The notes under the pieces were generated by a model that worked only from the letters and a program-made list of their open reading frames with translations, searched no databases and was not told the origin of the DNA. Made by a program: the position numbers and the translations under genes. A stretch of 30,293 bases of DNA. Source: CAG-238 sp963601575. GTDB taxonomy: Bacteria; Bacillota; Clostridia; Peptostreptococcales; Anaerovoracaceae. Position 1 is the first letter of the stretch. Each line of letters starts with the position of its first letter. This document shows, one piece after another, positions 6,639 through 15,375 of this stretch. The stretch covers positions 1 through 30,293 of the forward strand of contig CAVCFO010000018.1 of NCBI GenBank assembly GCA_963601575.1. Reading direction: 5' to 3'.

Positions 6639-8024
6639 ATGAGATACGCAATAGCAATTGATTTCGGAAGCACATTTACCAAGTTAGTCGTCATTGACCT
6701 TGCGGAAAAAATCGTAGTTCACAGCGACAAGGTTCCCTCTACCGTGGGAAGCGATGCCGCAATCGGAATGAACAGCTGCTTTGACATCGCAAGGGAAAAG
6801 ATCGGCACAGCCAAGTTTGAGAAAGCCATGAAACTGGCATCCTCAAGCGCGGCAGGAGGCCTTAGAATGGCGGTTATCGGACTGACAAAATCCCTGAGCC
6901 TGATGGCAGGGGAAGCGGCGGCTCTGGGAGCCGGTGCCAAGGTCGTGGCAAACTATATGGGAAACCTCACGGAGGAAAATATAGAGCAGCTAGAAAAAAG
7001 CAATGCGGAAATCCTCCTGTTTGGAGGCGGCTACGAACACGGAAATCAGACGATGGTTTTGCATAATGCGAAGCTGATAGCAGAATCAGCTATCAGAATA
7101 CCGATTATCTATTGCGGAAATTCAGACATTGCAGCCGACATACGAAGAATGATGGTTGCCTGCAAAAAGCAATGCTTCATCGTGGAAAACATGATCCCGA
7201 AACTGGGAGAAAAAAATGTGGAGCCGGTTCAGGAAGTCATAAGAAACCTTTTTCTTGAGAGAATTACCGACATGAAAGGCTTTGACCAGGTAAAAAAGCA
7301 ATTCGACAACGATTTTACGCCGACGCCGAAGGCAGTGCTGGACGCCGGAACGCTTCTCAGCAGGGGCACTGAAAAGCAAGAAGGCCTCGGGCAGCTCATG
7401 ATCATCGACATAGGCGGAGCAACCACGGATGTCTACTCCATGAACCAAAACAAGAGCTATCTTGGCGCAAAGATGACGGGTCTTACAGAATCCTACGAAA
7501 AGCGGACTGTCGAGGGGGATCTTGGGATGAGAGAATCCTCGGAAAGCGTCATCACGGACAAGTTCCTGCCGGAGGCAGAGGCAAAGACCGGAATGACTGC
7601 GGCTGAGATCAGAAAGTCAATAGAAAATAGAATGGAAAATCACGATTTTCTGCCGGATAGCGATACCGAAAGAAAGCTGGATAACTGCATTGCGGCGGTG
7701 GCGATTCGTCAGGCAGCGCGAAGGCACGCAGGATATGTGCAAAAGGCTTATTCTTCCGGGTGCAAGCTCTTCCAATTCGGAAAAAACCTGACAGAGATAA
7801 CGACGGTCATCGGAACCGGCGGGATTTTGGTATTTAATCCGGATGCTGCGAGCCTGCTTCGAGAAGTGGAGAAAAAAGAGCAAGACGCGGATATTTTGCT
7901 GCCGGAAAAGGTCAGCCCGTATCTTGACACGGAGTACGTGCTTTTCGCTGCGGGACTTTTGCGCGAAAAAGACGAAGAAATAGCGCTTTCCATCATGAAA
8001 AACAGCTTAAAACGCTGCGAATAG
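6639..8024 (+). CDS. glmL: GlmL/MutL-like reactivating ATPase for B12-dependent mutase
   Basis: A 461-residue actin/HSP70-fold ATPase of the GlmL (MutL) family encoded beside glutamate mutase and other adenosylcobalamin mutases. The family is thought to repair or reload the inactivated cobalamin enzyme. The nucleotide-binding motifs are visible: phosphate-1 loop AIDFGSTFTKL near the N-terminus and phosphate-2 loop MIIDIGGATTDVYS in the middle. Length matches the family. GGAG lies ten bases before ATG 6639. It is the first gene after a consensus SigA promoter that carries a putative GntR operator, and a cobalamin mutase follows 54 bp downstream. It is the only such ATPase in the window and may serve both mutases. 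It is not the DNA mismatch-repair MutL. Confidence 0.9.
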   Translation: MRYAIAIDFGSTFTKLVVIDLAEKIVVHSDKVPSTVGSDAAIGMNSCFDIAREKIGTAKFEKAMKLASSSAAGGLRMAVIGLTKSLSLMAGEAAALGAGAKVVANYMGNLTEENIEQLEKSNAEILLFGGGYEHGNQTMVLHNAKLIAESAIRIPIIYCGNSDIAADIRRMMVACKKQCFIVENMIPKLGEKNVEPVQEVIRNLFLERITDMKGFDQVKKQFDNDFTPTPKAVLDAGTLLSRGTEKQEGLGQLMIIDIGGATTDVYSMNQNKSYLGAKMTGLTESYEKRTVEGDLGMRESSESVITDKFLPEAEAKTGMTAAEIRKSIENRMENHDFLPDSDTERKLDNCIAAVAIRQAARRHAGYVQKAYSSGCKLFQFGKNLTEITTVIGTGGILVFNPDAASLLREVEKKEQDADILLPEKVSPYLDTEYVLFAAGLLREKDEEIALSIMKNSLKRCE

Positions 8025-8078
8025 CAGTTTTTATAAAGAAAAATTTGTAGTAAAGACGCTTCAATGCGGGAGGATGAA

Positions 8079-9842
8079 ATGGAACTGAATTTTAATTGGA
8101 AATTTGACATTAAGAATCTGCAAGACATATCGTCCATGAAAACGGACATAGAAAAGGTGGCGGGAGATCTAAAAATCGGCCGCACAAAATTTATGGAGGA
8201 AAACGGCGTTTCCTCGGAGAGAGAGTACAAAGAGCGCATGATGAAAGAGGGCGTTATCATGAAGCACTCTGCCATCGGCTATAACACATGGGAAAACACG
8301 GAAGATGCGGTGAGAACCGTATTTAATACCCTCAAAGAAAACGGGTCATATATCACTCGCTACGGGGTCTGCATGGACTGGGTTATGGGCGTTCCGGAGG
8401 AATTTCGGGACAGAATGCAGCCGGGCTCCGGGGCGATTCTCAAAAATGAAGAAGAATGGATGGCAATCGGTCAGATAGAGGCTGTGCAGCCTCACCTTGG
8501 CGACCACATGATCGGATCCCTAAATTCCCTGCACAACGTAATGCACGGCCTGAAAGCAGGAGTTACCACTATCGGAAACTTCTCTCATTACTACACCTAC
8601 GAATATCCGGGCTTCGACATGGACGAATATCGCACAAACGATATGTGCAAAGGACTTCTTCTCATGGCAAAATTCCGTGACAAGGGGACAATAGTTCACT
8701 CCAATTTGGACGACGGTTTCGGAGCGCAGTTCCAGGACATGGCAAACCTTGTTGGCTACGCAAAACTGGAAAGATATATCGCCGAGGAACTTCTGGGAGC
8801 GAGAATGGGACATTGCTTCGGCAATCTCTTTAACGATCCTATGGTAAGAATCATCTTCAATGTCGCTATGAGCAAAATCAATACCTACAAGACTCCCGGC
8901 TCGATGATATACGGAAATACCATCGACTTTGGCTACAATATGCCGAGGAATTATGCAAACCTCACATCTTACTCAATGGCAGATGCCATCGGACAGCTTC
9001 TTTGCCCGACGGGACACGCAATTACGCCGATTCCGATTACCGAGGCGATTCGCATTCCGAACGTGGAGGAAATCATCGAAGCTCACAACACGGTGGATAT
9101 GGCAATCGAGCAGGCGCATTATTACAAGGATTTCATCGACTATTCGGCAGTTGAAGCGGAGGCGGAGCTTCTGGTTGCCTGCGGAAATGTTTTCTTCGAG
9201 AGAGTTTTGAACGCTCTTGATGACCACCATGTTGACATCAATCATCCCGGCGCGATGCTTGCGGCGCTGAAGGCTATCGGACCTGCGCAGCTTGAAACAA
9301 ACTTCGGCTCCGGAGAGCGCAAGGCAGGCGCAATGCGCGGCAGAGTTCCGGTAAGGTCAACCTCTATCGTAAAGGAAATCGGCAAACAGCAGAATTTCAT
9401 CATGGGCGAGATTAAAGACCTTGACAAGAAGCCGCTGAAGGGCATAAACCTCATCGTAGCCTCCACCGACGTACACGAATTCGGCAAGGAGATCTGCAAA
9501 AACCTCATGATAGAGGCGGGAGCGAATGTATTTGACCTTGGAACCACGGTTTCCGTAAGCGAAGTTGCGGACGCGGTAATCGAGACGGAGAGCCGGGCAA
9601 TTTTGATCAGCACATTCAACGGAATGGCATACAGCTTCGGCAAGGCTATGACGGACAAGCTGGCAGAAATAAATGTCAAAGTTCCGTTTATAATGGGCGG
9701 CAGGCTTAACGAACCGATGGACGGAAACGACGTGCCGGTAGACGTGTCGGATCGCCTCAGCGCAATGGGAATCAATGTTGACAACGATATGCAAAAAATT
9801 GTGGACTACCTGAAGGAAGCCCTGAGCATCAGCGCAAATTAG
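8079..9842 (+). CDS. Fused adenosylcobalamin-dependent carbon-skeleton mutase (glutamate/2-methyleneglutarate mutase-like), copy 1
   Basis: A 587-residue protein with a large N-terminal catalytic region (about 1-440, presumed TIM barrel) fused to a C-terminal B12-binding domain. The cobalamin signature is complete: DVHEFG, with D464 and the Co-ligating H466 (DXHXXG), then a Ser in LISTFNG and the GG of IMGGRLN. In glutamate mutase these two parts are separate subunits (GlmE/GlmS). A single chain of this length resembles 2-methyleneglutarate mutase, but the substrate cannot be read from the sequence. No PLP site is recognised, which argues against an ornithine or lysine aminomutase. ATG 8079 is favoured over 8064 because GGGAGG precedes it by five bases. 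It follows glmL in the same transcription unit. A full-length paralogue lies at 16340-18118. Confidence 0.85.
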   Translation: MELNFNWKFDIKNLQDISSMKTDIEKVAGDLKIGRTKFMEENGVSSEREYKERMMKEGVIMKHSAIGYNTWENTEDAVRTVFNTLKENGSYITRYGVCMDWVMGVPEEFRDRMQPGSGAILKNEEEWMAIGQIEAVQPHLGDHMIGSLNSLHNVMHGLKAGVTTIGNFSHYYTYEYPGFDMDEYRTNDMCKGLLLMAKFRDKGTIVHSNLDDGFGAQFQDMANLVGYAKLERYIAEELLGARMGHCFGNLFNDPMVRIIFNVAMSKINTYKTPGSMIYGNTIDFGYNMPRNYANLTSYSMADAIGQLLCPTGHAITPIPITEAIRIPNVEEIIEAHNTVDMAIEQAHYYKDFIDYSAVEAEAELLVACGNVFFERVLNALDDHHVDINHPGAMLAALKAIGPAQLETNFGSGERKAGAMRGRVPVRSTSIVKEIGKQQNFIMGEIKDLDKKPLKGINLIVASTDVHEFGKEICKNLMIEAGANVFDLGTTVSVSEVADAVIETESRAILISTFNGMAYSFGKAMTDKLAEINVKVPFIMGGRLNEPMDGNDVPVDVSDRLSAMGINVDNDMQKIVDYLKEALSISAN

Positions 9843-9927
9843 GCGGAAAACGAAAAAATATAATCGAGAAAAAACGCGAAAAGGCGGGGGGAAAAGAAAA
9901 GAAAAGCGTAAAAAGACGGGGAAAGCC

Positions 9928-9956
9928 TTGAAAAACAGGGAGGACTGTGGTACAAT
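9928..9956 (+). promoter_or_regulatory. SigA promoter of gntR gene
   Basis: TTGAAA (9928-9933), 17-bp spacer, TACAAT (9951-9956), so the regulator can be made independently of the upstream mutase operon. The mutase-gntR gap is otherwise purine-rich and holds no other signal. Confidence 0.8.
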
Positions 9957-9973
9957 AAAGCATAGTTATCTGA

Positions 9974-9984
9974 ATGTATGACAA
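9974..9984. promoter_or_regulatory. Possible GntR autoregulatory site
   Basis: ATGTATGACAA differs from the ATGTCGGACAA form (19964) by one defined base of the palindrome and lies just downstream of the gntR start point. Weaker than the other copies. Confidence 0.4.
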
Positions 9985-10006
9985 CGAACAAAAAAGGACG
10001 GTAGAC

Positions 10007-10756
10007 ATGGAAAACAACGAACTGCTCAGCAGCCTTGCGGTGGAGCATATTAAGACACAATCTGATTATCTGGCGGACAAGATCAAGGCCATGATTGTAA
10101 GCGAAGAACTTCAGGACGGGTTCACTTTCCCTAACGAAGCGGAGTTTTGCAAGCTCCTGAATGTCAGCAGAAGCACACTTCGCGAGGCTTACAAGATTCT
10201 CGACACCCAAGGATTTATTCGCAGAACAAAGCGTGGAACATATATCCGCAGCCGTGAGGAAATCGCAGAGGACGGCAATTTCAGCGCCAGCCTAGAGCTG
10301 AGTAATTACAAGGAAATGTGCGAGTTCGTATGTGCACTGGAACCGGAGGCTGTTTGTCTTGCGGCGCAAAAGATTACCGATGAGGAGCTTGCAGCGCTGC
10401 ATCTTGCCATGGAAGAAGTCGAAGCCTGCGGCAACGATTTTAAGGCTGTGATGAAAAAGAACAAGCAGTTCCATGAGATGATCCGCAGGATTGCCGATAA
10501 CACGCTGATTATGAGCGCCCTTTCCGCATATTATGACAGCTTTTCGCAGCAAATCGTAGAAAATATATATTCACAGAACGACACGATGGAAAATCTGGAA
10601 AAGTTCCTGAGAAATTCTTTGGAGGATCACCGAGAACTTTATGAGGCGATGAAAGCCCACGACGGAGAAAAGGCAAGAGCTATCGAGCTTAGACATCTTG
10701 TTGCCGACCTGGAAAAGCACGAAGAATACGAAAAAATAAACAGCAAGCTGAAATAG
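10007..10756 (+). CDS. GntR-family transcriptional regulator, FadR/FCD subfamily
   Basis: A 249-residue regulator with an N-terminal winged helix-turn-helix (about 17-80; VSRSTLREAYKIL is the recognition region) and a C-terminal all-helical FCD ligand domain. FCD domains usually bind a metal through Asp and three His. Here H156, H208 and H230 are present, but the first Asp appears to be Asn (N152 in NKQFH). ATG 10007 is preferred over ATG 9974, which lies only about 11 bases after the predicted transcription start with no ribosome site. The FadR operator form TTGTCNGACAA occurs at the glmL, ProC/NSS and EamA promoters, so I infer a repressor of the whole B12-mutase/GRE cluster that responds to a small carboxylate or amino acid. 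Confidence 0.92.
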   Translation: MENNELLSSLAVEHIKTQSDYLADKIKAMIVSEELQDGFTFPNEAEFCKLLNVSRSTLREAYKILDTQGFIRRTKRGTYIRSREEIAEDGNFSASLELSNYKEMCEFVCALEPEAVCLAAQKITDEELAALHLAMEEVEACGNDFKAVMKKNKQFHEMIRRIADNTLIMSALSAYYDSFSQQIVENIYSQNDTMENLEKFLRNSLEDHRELYEAMKAHDGEKARAIELRHLVADLEKHEEYEKINSKLK

Positions 10757-10785
10757 GCTCTGCAAAGAAGAAAATAAGCAAAACA

Positions 10786-10842
10786 AAACCTGCGGCGCCG
10801 GGGTCCTCGCAAAATGAGCCCCCAAAGCCCCGCGGGTTTTTT
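10786..10842. terminator. Bidirectional terminator between gntR and araC genes
   Basis: AAACCTGCGG (10786-10795) pairs with CCGCGGGTTT (10830-10839) with one G-U pair, followed by T-run. The genes on either side converge. Confidence 0.8.
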
Positions 10843-10860
10843 GCATCTTTTTCTCAGCCT

Positions 10861-11748
10861 CTATTTTTCCCTTTCCGGGCCGAAATAGTAGTTCGTACCG
10901 TGAGCCGAAGCTTCCGCAAGATATTTTCCCGGGGAAACGCCCACGGTATTGTGAAATGTACGGATAAAATGGCTCAGGTCGTTGAAACCGGCCAGGTAGC
11001 AGGTTTCGGTTACCGGAATGCCCCGAAGAAGCAGCTGTTTTGCCTCGGCGATGCGCCTTGTCACAATATATTTGTTTATGGTGGTGCCTGTTTTCGCCTT
11101 GAAAATCTTGCAAAGATGGAACTTGCTCATGCCGATCTCAAAAGCAAGGGCATCAAGCGAAAGCTCTTCCGTAATGTGTGCGCTGATATATTCCAGAAGC
11201 TTTGCAATAGGGTCGATTCCGGCCTGGGGGGCGGCAGAGGCGAGGCTGCCAATGGGCTTGCTATAAAATCTTGCGGTAAGGGCAAGCATCTCCACGAAAA
11301 CCAGCTTTCGCATCACGTCGTTTCCGAAATCATCCGAAGTCAGAGCCTCGTAGCGCCCTGCAAGCTCCATAAACTCGCAAAGCTGCTCATCTGAAAGGCT
11401 GATCCTATTGGAAAATCCATCGGAACGGCGGTAAACATAGTGCAATAGATCCGATTCGCCGGTGCAGAAAGCTTGCAAAAATTCTTGGTGAAAGGAGAGA
11501 ACATATCTTTCGTATTTTTCCTTAGGCACGGCTATGGTTCTGTGAACCTCAAGCTGATTGTTCACAAATAGATCCCCTGGGCGCATTTCGTAAATTTTGT
11601 CGTCAATGATGAAATGTTGTCCTCCGGAAACGTTTAAAAGAATCTCTATATGGTCGTGGCAATGAAAGTCCATAGAAAAATTACCGTCATCAATCAAATG
11701 TTGAAATTCAAAGTCGTTTTGCAAATTTTCCTGCACATAATCACGCAT
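10861..11748 (-). CDS. AraC-family transcriptional regulator
   Basis: A 295-residue protein with an N-terminal cupin-like sensing domain (HCHDHIEILLNVSG, then MRPGDLF) and a C-terminal pair of AraC helix-turn-helix motifs (about 195-290; LSLDALAFEIGMSKFHLCKIFK and ETCYLAGFNDLSHFIRTF are the two). The start at 11748 (MRDYVQEN) follows AAAGGAGG by five bases; an in-frame extension to 11781 would contain this ribosome site. It is divergent from the GRE gene at 11941, with a 192-bp shared upstream region holding three TGCAAA hexamers. I infer that it activates the GRE-activase genes in response to the substrate. Ligand unknown. Confidence 0.92.
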   Translation of the reverse strand: MRDYVQENLQNDFEFQHLIDDGNFSMDFHCHDHIEILLNVSGGQHFIIDDKIYEMRPGDLFVNNQLEVHRTIAVPKEKYERYVLSFHQEFLQAFCTGESDLLHYVYRRSDGFSNRISLSDEQLCEFMELAGRYEALTSDDFGNDVMRKLVFVEMLALTARFYSKPIGSLASAAPQAGIDPIAKLLEYISAHITEELSLDALAFEIGMSKFHLCKIFKAKTGTTINKYIVTRRIAEAKQLLLRGIPVTETCYLAGFNDLSHFIRTFHNTVGVSPGKYLAEASAHGTNYYFGPEREK

Positions 11749-11804
11749 ACGAACCTCCTTTAGAAAACCTTTTGAAAGCAAAATGCAAATTATTATCTAT
11801 GTAC

Positions 11805-11833
11805 AGAATAGCACAATATATGCAAAGTGTAAA
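11805..11833 (-). promoter_or_regulatory. SigA promoter of araC gene
   Basis: The minus strand reads TTTACA (11833-11828), 17-bp spacer, TATTCT (11810-11805). The plus-strand promoter for the GRE is weak: TTTGCA/TATTAA with 17 bp at about 11851-11879, as expected if an activator is needed. Confidence 0.6.
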
Positions 11834-11940
11834 CTAAGATTAGACAAGTTTTTGCAAACAATATCTGCTATATTATTAACAAAGATAAAATAATTTTGCC
11901 CCAAAATTCGCATTCCCTCTGCGGGAAGAAAGGAGAAACA

Positions 11941-14325
11941 ATGCTTACCGAAAGAGTTCAATATTTAAAAGACAAACAAAGAAATACCACGCCGACTTTC
12001 AGCTCCGAGAGAGCAAGACTGGCGACAGAAGCTTATCAAAAGTTCGGCGGAGAGCCTAACGTGCTGCTCAAGGCGAATATGCTTTATTACATCATGGAAA
12101 ACATGACGCTGTATCTTGACAAGGGAGATCTGATTGCCGGAAACTACACCGACAGACCAAGATGCGCGCCGATTTTCCCGGAATTTGCATCCAAGTGGAT
12201 CGAAGACGAAATCGACACCTTTACCACAAGAACCCTTGACAGAATGGTTGCCTCCGACGAGATGAAGCAGGAGGTTCTGGACATATTGAAATACTGGGAG
12301 GGAAAGTCCTTTGACGAGGTAACCGCAAATGCCTGCGACCCTGCGGCAATCGACGCTGCAAACTCCGGCATTCTTTCCATCGGCGGCATGGAAACCAGCA
12401 CGGGCCACGTGCTTCCGAACTACCCGAAAATCTTCAAAACCGGACTCAGAGCCGTAATCGATGACTGCAAGGAGCGAATCGCAAATACCAAGGTCAGCTG
12501 TCAGGCGGACAGAGAAAAGGTTGACTACTGGAACGCAACGATTATTTCATGCGAGGCTTGCATTCTCTACGCTCACAGACAGGCGGAGCTTATGGATAAG
12601 CTCGCTTCCGAGGAAAAGGAGCAGGAGAGAAAGAAAGAGCTTCTTACCATGGCGGAGAACCTCAGACAGGTGCCGGAATTTCCGGTAAAGAGCTTCTGGC
12701 AGGCGATTCAGTGCGCATGGATCATTCATATCACCATGTGGATCGAGAGCAACGGACACTCTAACTCCTATTCTTCTTTCGACAGAGCAATCAATGAATA
12801 CTATGCTTCCGACCTCAAATCCGGGAAGATTACAAAGCGCCTTGCCCTTGACATATTGGAGTGCTTCTTCATCAAGAACACGGACATTCTGAAGCTCAGA
12901 CCGGCATACTTCAGCGAAAGCTGGGCGGGCTACCCGATTTGGCAGAATATGACCATCGGCGGCATCGGCAACGACGGCAAGGACGCCTGCAACGAAGCCA
13001 CGATGCTGCTTCTGGAAGCAAACGAAGAAGTGCAGACTTCTCAGCCGACCATGTCCCTCAGATACCACAGACATATGTCCGAAGAAGTCTTCAACAAGGC
13101 AATTTCAATGATTCAAAGAGGAATGGCTACTCCGTCCTTCTTCAACGACGACGTGTGCATTCCGCTGATTTTGACCAAGTGCGACGGAATCAATATTGAG
13201 GACGCCAGGAACTACGGCATGCTGGGCTGCGTGCAGCCGGTTCCGGGCGGAAAAACCGACGGCAGAGCTCAGGTGGGCACGGTAAATCTGCTCAAATGCG
13301 TTGAATTTGCAATGCATGACGGATTTGACCCGATGACGGGAAGGCAGACAGGCCCTCACACTGGCAAGTTTGTGGACTTCAAGACCTACGAGGAGTTCTT
13401 CGAGGCTGTGCTGAAACAGATCGACTTTTCATTCGACCTTATGCTAAACGCCTATAACTCCGTCGCTGCGATTCATGCAATCAGACAGAATATGGTATTT
13501 GCTTCGATGACAATCGACGGCTGCGTTGAAAAGGCAAAATCCTTGCAGCAGGGCGGAGCAAAGTACAACTACTCCGGGGCTCTTGCGGATGCACTTGCAA
13601 ACGCAATGGACTCACTTGCCGCAGTAAAATATTTCGTATTTGACAAGAAAGAAATCACGGCTCAGGAACTTCTGGATGCCTGCGACAACAACTTCCCGGA
13701 CGAGGCTTTCCGCCTGAGACTGCTCAACCGCGCTCCGAAATATGGCAACAACGACGAATATGTTGACCTTATCGGCAACAAGATCGTAAGACATATCAAC
13801 AAATTCCTCGAAGGCTACAGAGACAGCCGCGGCGCAAGATTCGCATTCGACATCGAATCCCAGTCCTATAACATCAAGCAGGGCAAGTGCGTAGGCGCAA
13901 CTCCTGAGGGCAGAAGATCCGGCGAATCCCTTGCGGACAATGTTTCCCCTGCTATGGGACGTGACGTTCACGGCCCGACGGCAACGGTTCTTTCGGTAGC
14001 AAAGATCGACCAGCTCAACACCACCGACGGTACTTTATACAACCTGCGTTTCGATCCGAGATCGATTTCCGGCGAAAAGGGCATTGAAACCCTCGGAGGC
14101 GTTGTAAAGACATACTTTGAGTACAACGGACACCACATCCAGATCAATGTTGTGGACGACGATACGCTAAGAGACGCTCAGGCACATCCTGAAAACTACA
14201 AGAACCTGCTGGTTCGCGTTGCAGGCTACCTTGCTTACTTCACGGAGCTTGACAAGAGCGTACAGGACAATATCATCTCAAGAACCGTTCACAAACCGGA
14301 CGGCGGCTGCGGCTGCGGTTGCTAA
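11941..14325 (+). CDS. Glycyl radical enzyme, HypD-like, with GCVQ active-site motif
   Basis: A 794-residue GRE, close to the length of trans-4-hydroxyproline dehydratase HypD. The thiyl-radical Cys is C430 in MLGCVQPVPGG and the radical Gly is G762 in RVAGYLAYF, spaced as in HypD-type enzymes. Characterised eliminating GREs (diol dehydratase, choline lyase, HypD) carry Glu two residues after the Cys as general base; here it is Gln (Q432, codon CAG). The C-terminus extends beyond the usual RT-E end with KPDGGCGCGC, four residues of which are Cys or alternate with Cys. ATG 11941 follows AAAGGAG; an upstream in-frame ATG (11896) would translate through that ribosome site. An activase follows 48 bp downstream and an AraC gene diverges. 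The GRE family is certain. The reaction is open: hydroxyproline dehydration or ring opening is the nearest precedent, but the missing Glu argues for caution. Confidence 0.92.
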   Translation: MLTERVQYLKDKQRNTTPTFSSERARLATEAYQKFGGEPNVLLKANMLYYIMENMTLYLDKGDLIAGNYTDRPRCAPIFPEFASKWIEDEIDTFTTRTLDRMVASDEMKQEVLDILKYWEGKSFDEVTANACDPAAIDAANSGILSIGGMETSTGHVLPNYPKIFKTGLRAVIDDCKERIANTKVSCQADREKVDYWNATIISCEACILYAHRQAELMDKLASEEKEQERKKELLTMAENLRQVPEFPVKSFWQAIQCAWIIHITMWIESNGHSNSYSSFDRAINEYYASDLKSGKITKRLALDILECFFIKNTDILKLRPAYFSESWAGYPIWQNMTIGGIGNDGKDACNEATMLLLEANEEVQTSQPTMSLRYHRHMSEEVFNKAISMIQRGMATPSFFNDDVCIPLILTKCDGINIEDARNYGMLGCVQPVPGGKTDGRAQVGTVNLLKCVEFAMHDGFDPMTGRQTGPHTGKFVDFKTYEEFFEAVLKQIDFSFDLMLNAYNSVAAIHAIRQNMVFASMTIDGCVEKAKSLQQGGAKYNYSGALADALANAMDSLAAVKYFVFDKKEITAQELLDACDNNFPDEAFRLRLLNRAPKYGNNDEYVDLIGNKIVRHINKFLEGYRDSRGARFAFDIESQSYNIKQGKCVGATPEGRRSGESLADNVSPAMGRDVHGPTATVLSVAKIDQLNTTDGTLYNLRFDPRSISGEKGIETLGGVVKTYFEYNGHHIQINVVDDDTLRDAQAHPENYKNLLVRVAGYLAYFTELDKSVQDNIISRTVHKPDGGCGCGC

Positions 14326-14373
14326 AAGAGAGGCTAATGCGATGAGCAGGCCACTACTGAAAGGAGAACCGCT

Positions 14374-15294
14374 ATGAGCGAAAATGACAAGGCGTTGCTT
14401 GGCGGAATACAAAAATTTTCGACGGAGGACGGTCCGGGCATCCGGACCACCGTCTTTTTCAAAGGCTGCCCGATTAACTGCAAGTGGTGCCACAATCCGG
14501 ATTTGATAAGCTACAGACCTCAGCTTTTGCATTCACCGGGCAAATGTATCGGCTGCGGAGCCTGTCTGAAAGCCTGCCCAAATGGAGCCGTAAGCGCGGA
14601 CGCAGGGGGCATACACATCGACCGAAAACTCTGTACTTCTTGCGGCACCTGCACAAAAACCTGCTACACGGATGCTCTGAAAATGTCAGGGGATGAGAGG
14701 TCGGTAGCGGAGATAATGGGCGAGATTTTGACGGACAAGAGCTTCTATGACAAGACCGGCGGCGGGGTGACTCTCAGCGGCGGCGAGGTGACTTCTCATG
14801 CGGATTTTGCGGAAAAGCTTATAGAGGAGTGCCAAAAAAAGAAAATCGACGTGGCGCTGGATACCTGCGGATATGCGACTTACGAGGATTTGGAGAGACT
14901 GGCAAGGGGAAGCCGCTGGATCCTCTACGATATAAAGTGCATTGACTCGGAAAAGCACAGGGAGCTTACGGGAGTGCCAAATGATCTGATCCTGGAAAAC
15001 CTAAGGAAACTGGCTCAGGATGCGGATTTGAAGGGCAAGGTTATCATCAGAATGCCTCTTGTGCATCCGCTGAACGATTCCATGGAATATATGCATCGCA
15101 CCTGTGACTTCTTGCAGGAGCTTGAGCTGAAAACCGTCAACGGGATCCCATATCACAGCATGGGACTTTCAAAGACCCGCAGTCTGGGACTTGCTCCCAT
15201 GGAGTTTGAGACGCCATCCGATGAATATTTGGACGAGATAAGAGAACTGTTTGTAAGCATGGGGCTTTCCTTTGAGATTATGGGCAGAGACTGA
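14374..15294 (+). CDS. Glycyl-radical-enzyme activating enzyme (radical SAM), second copy
   Basis: A 306-residue radical SAM activase. The SAM cluster cysteines are C32, C36 and C39 (GCPINCKWC). Two ferredoxin-type clusters are inserted (C58/61/64/68 and C87/90/93/97), and the SAM-binding GGE follows (TLSGGEV). AAGGAG precedes ATG 14374. It lies 48 bp behind the GRE gene and is surely co-transcribed with it, so it should activate that enzyme. It is homologous to the activase at 48-977 but clearly diverged, in line with two separate GRE systems. Transcription ends at the strong hairpin at 15308. Confidence 0.94.
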   Translation: MSENDKALLGGIQKFSTEDGPGIRTTVFFKGCPINCKWCHNPDLISYRPQLLHSPGKCIGCGACLKACPNGAVSADAGGIHIDRKLCTSCGTCTKTCYTDALKMSGDERSVAEIMGEILTDKSFYDKTGGGVTLSGGEVTSHADFAEKLIEECQKKKIDVALDTCGYATYEDLERLARGSRWILYDIKCIDSEKHRELTGVPNDLILENLRKLAQDADLKGKVIIRMPLVHPLNDSMEYMHRTCDFLQELELKTVNGIPYHSMGLSKTRSLGLAPMEFETPSDEYLDEIRELFVSMGLSFEIMGRD

Positions 15295-15307
15295 TAGCGA
15301 TAATATA

Positions 15308-15362
15308 AAACCTGCGGAGCAGTTTGCAAAGGCGATTTGCAAGCAAAGAACCGCAGGTTTTT
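15308..15362. terminator. Bidirectional terminator between activase and EamA genes
   Basis: A perfect 10-bp stem, AAACCTGCGG (15308-15317) with CCGCAGGTTT (15351-15360), and an inner TTTGC/GCAAG-like hairpin, flanked by T-runs on both strands. The genes converge here. Confidence 0.88.
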
Positions 15363-15375
15363 GATTTATGCTCTT

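Noticed and set aside
8079..9842. D-ornithine 4,5-aminomutase (OraE) as the identity of the B12 mutase
   Set aside because: No PLP-binding motif is recognised, the length is shorter than OraE, and no OraS-like small subunit is nearby.
11835..11845. A GntR operator in front of the GRE gene (AGATTAGACAA)
   Set aside because: Only the right half (GACAA) is kept, so it is too degenerate to count with the other palindromes.
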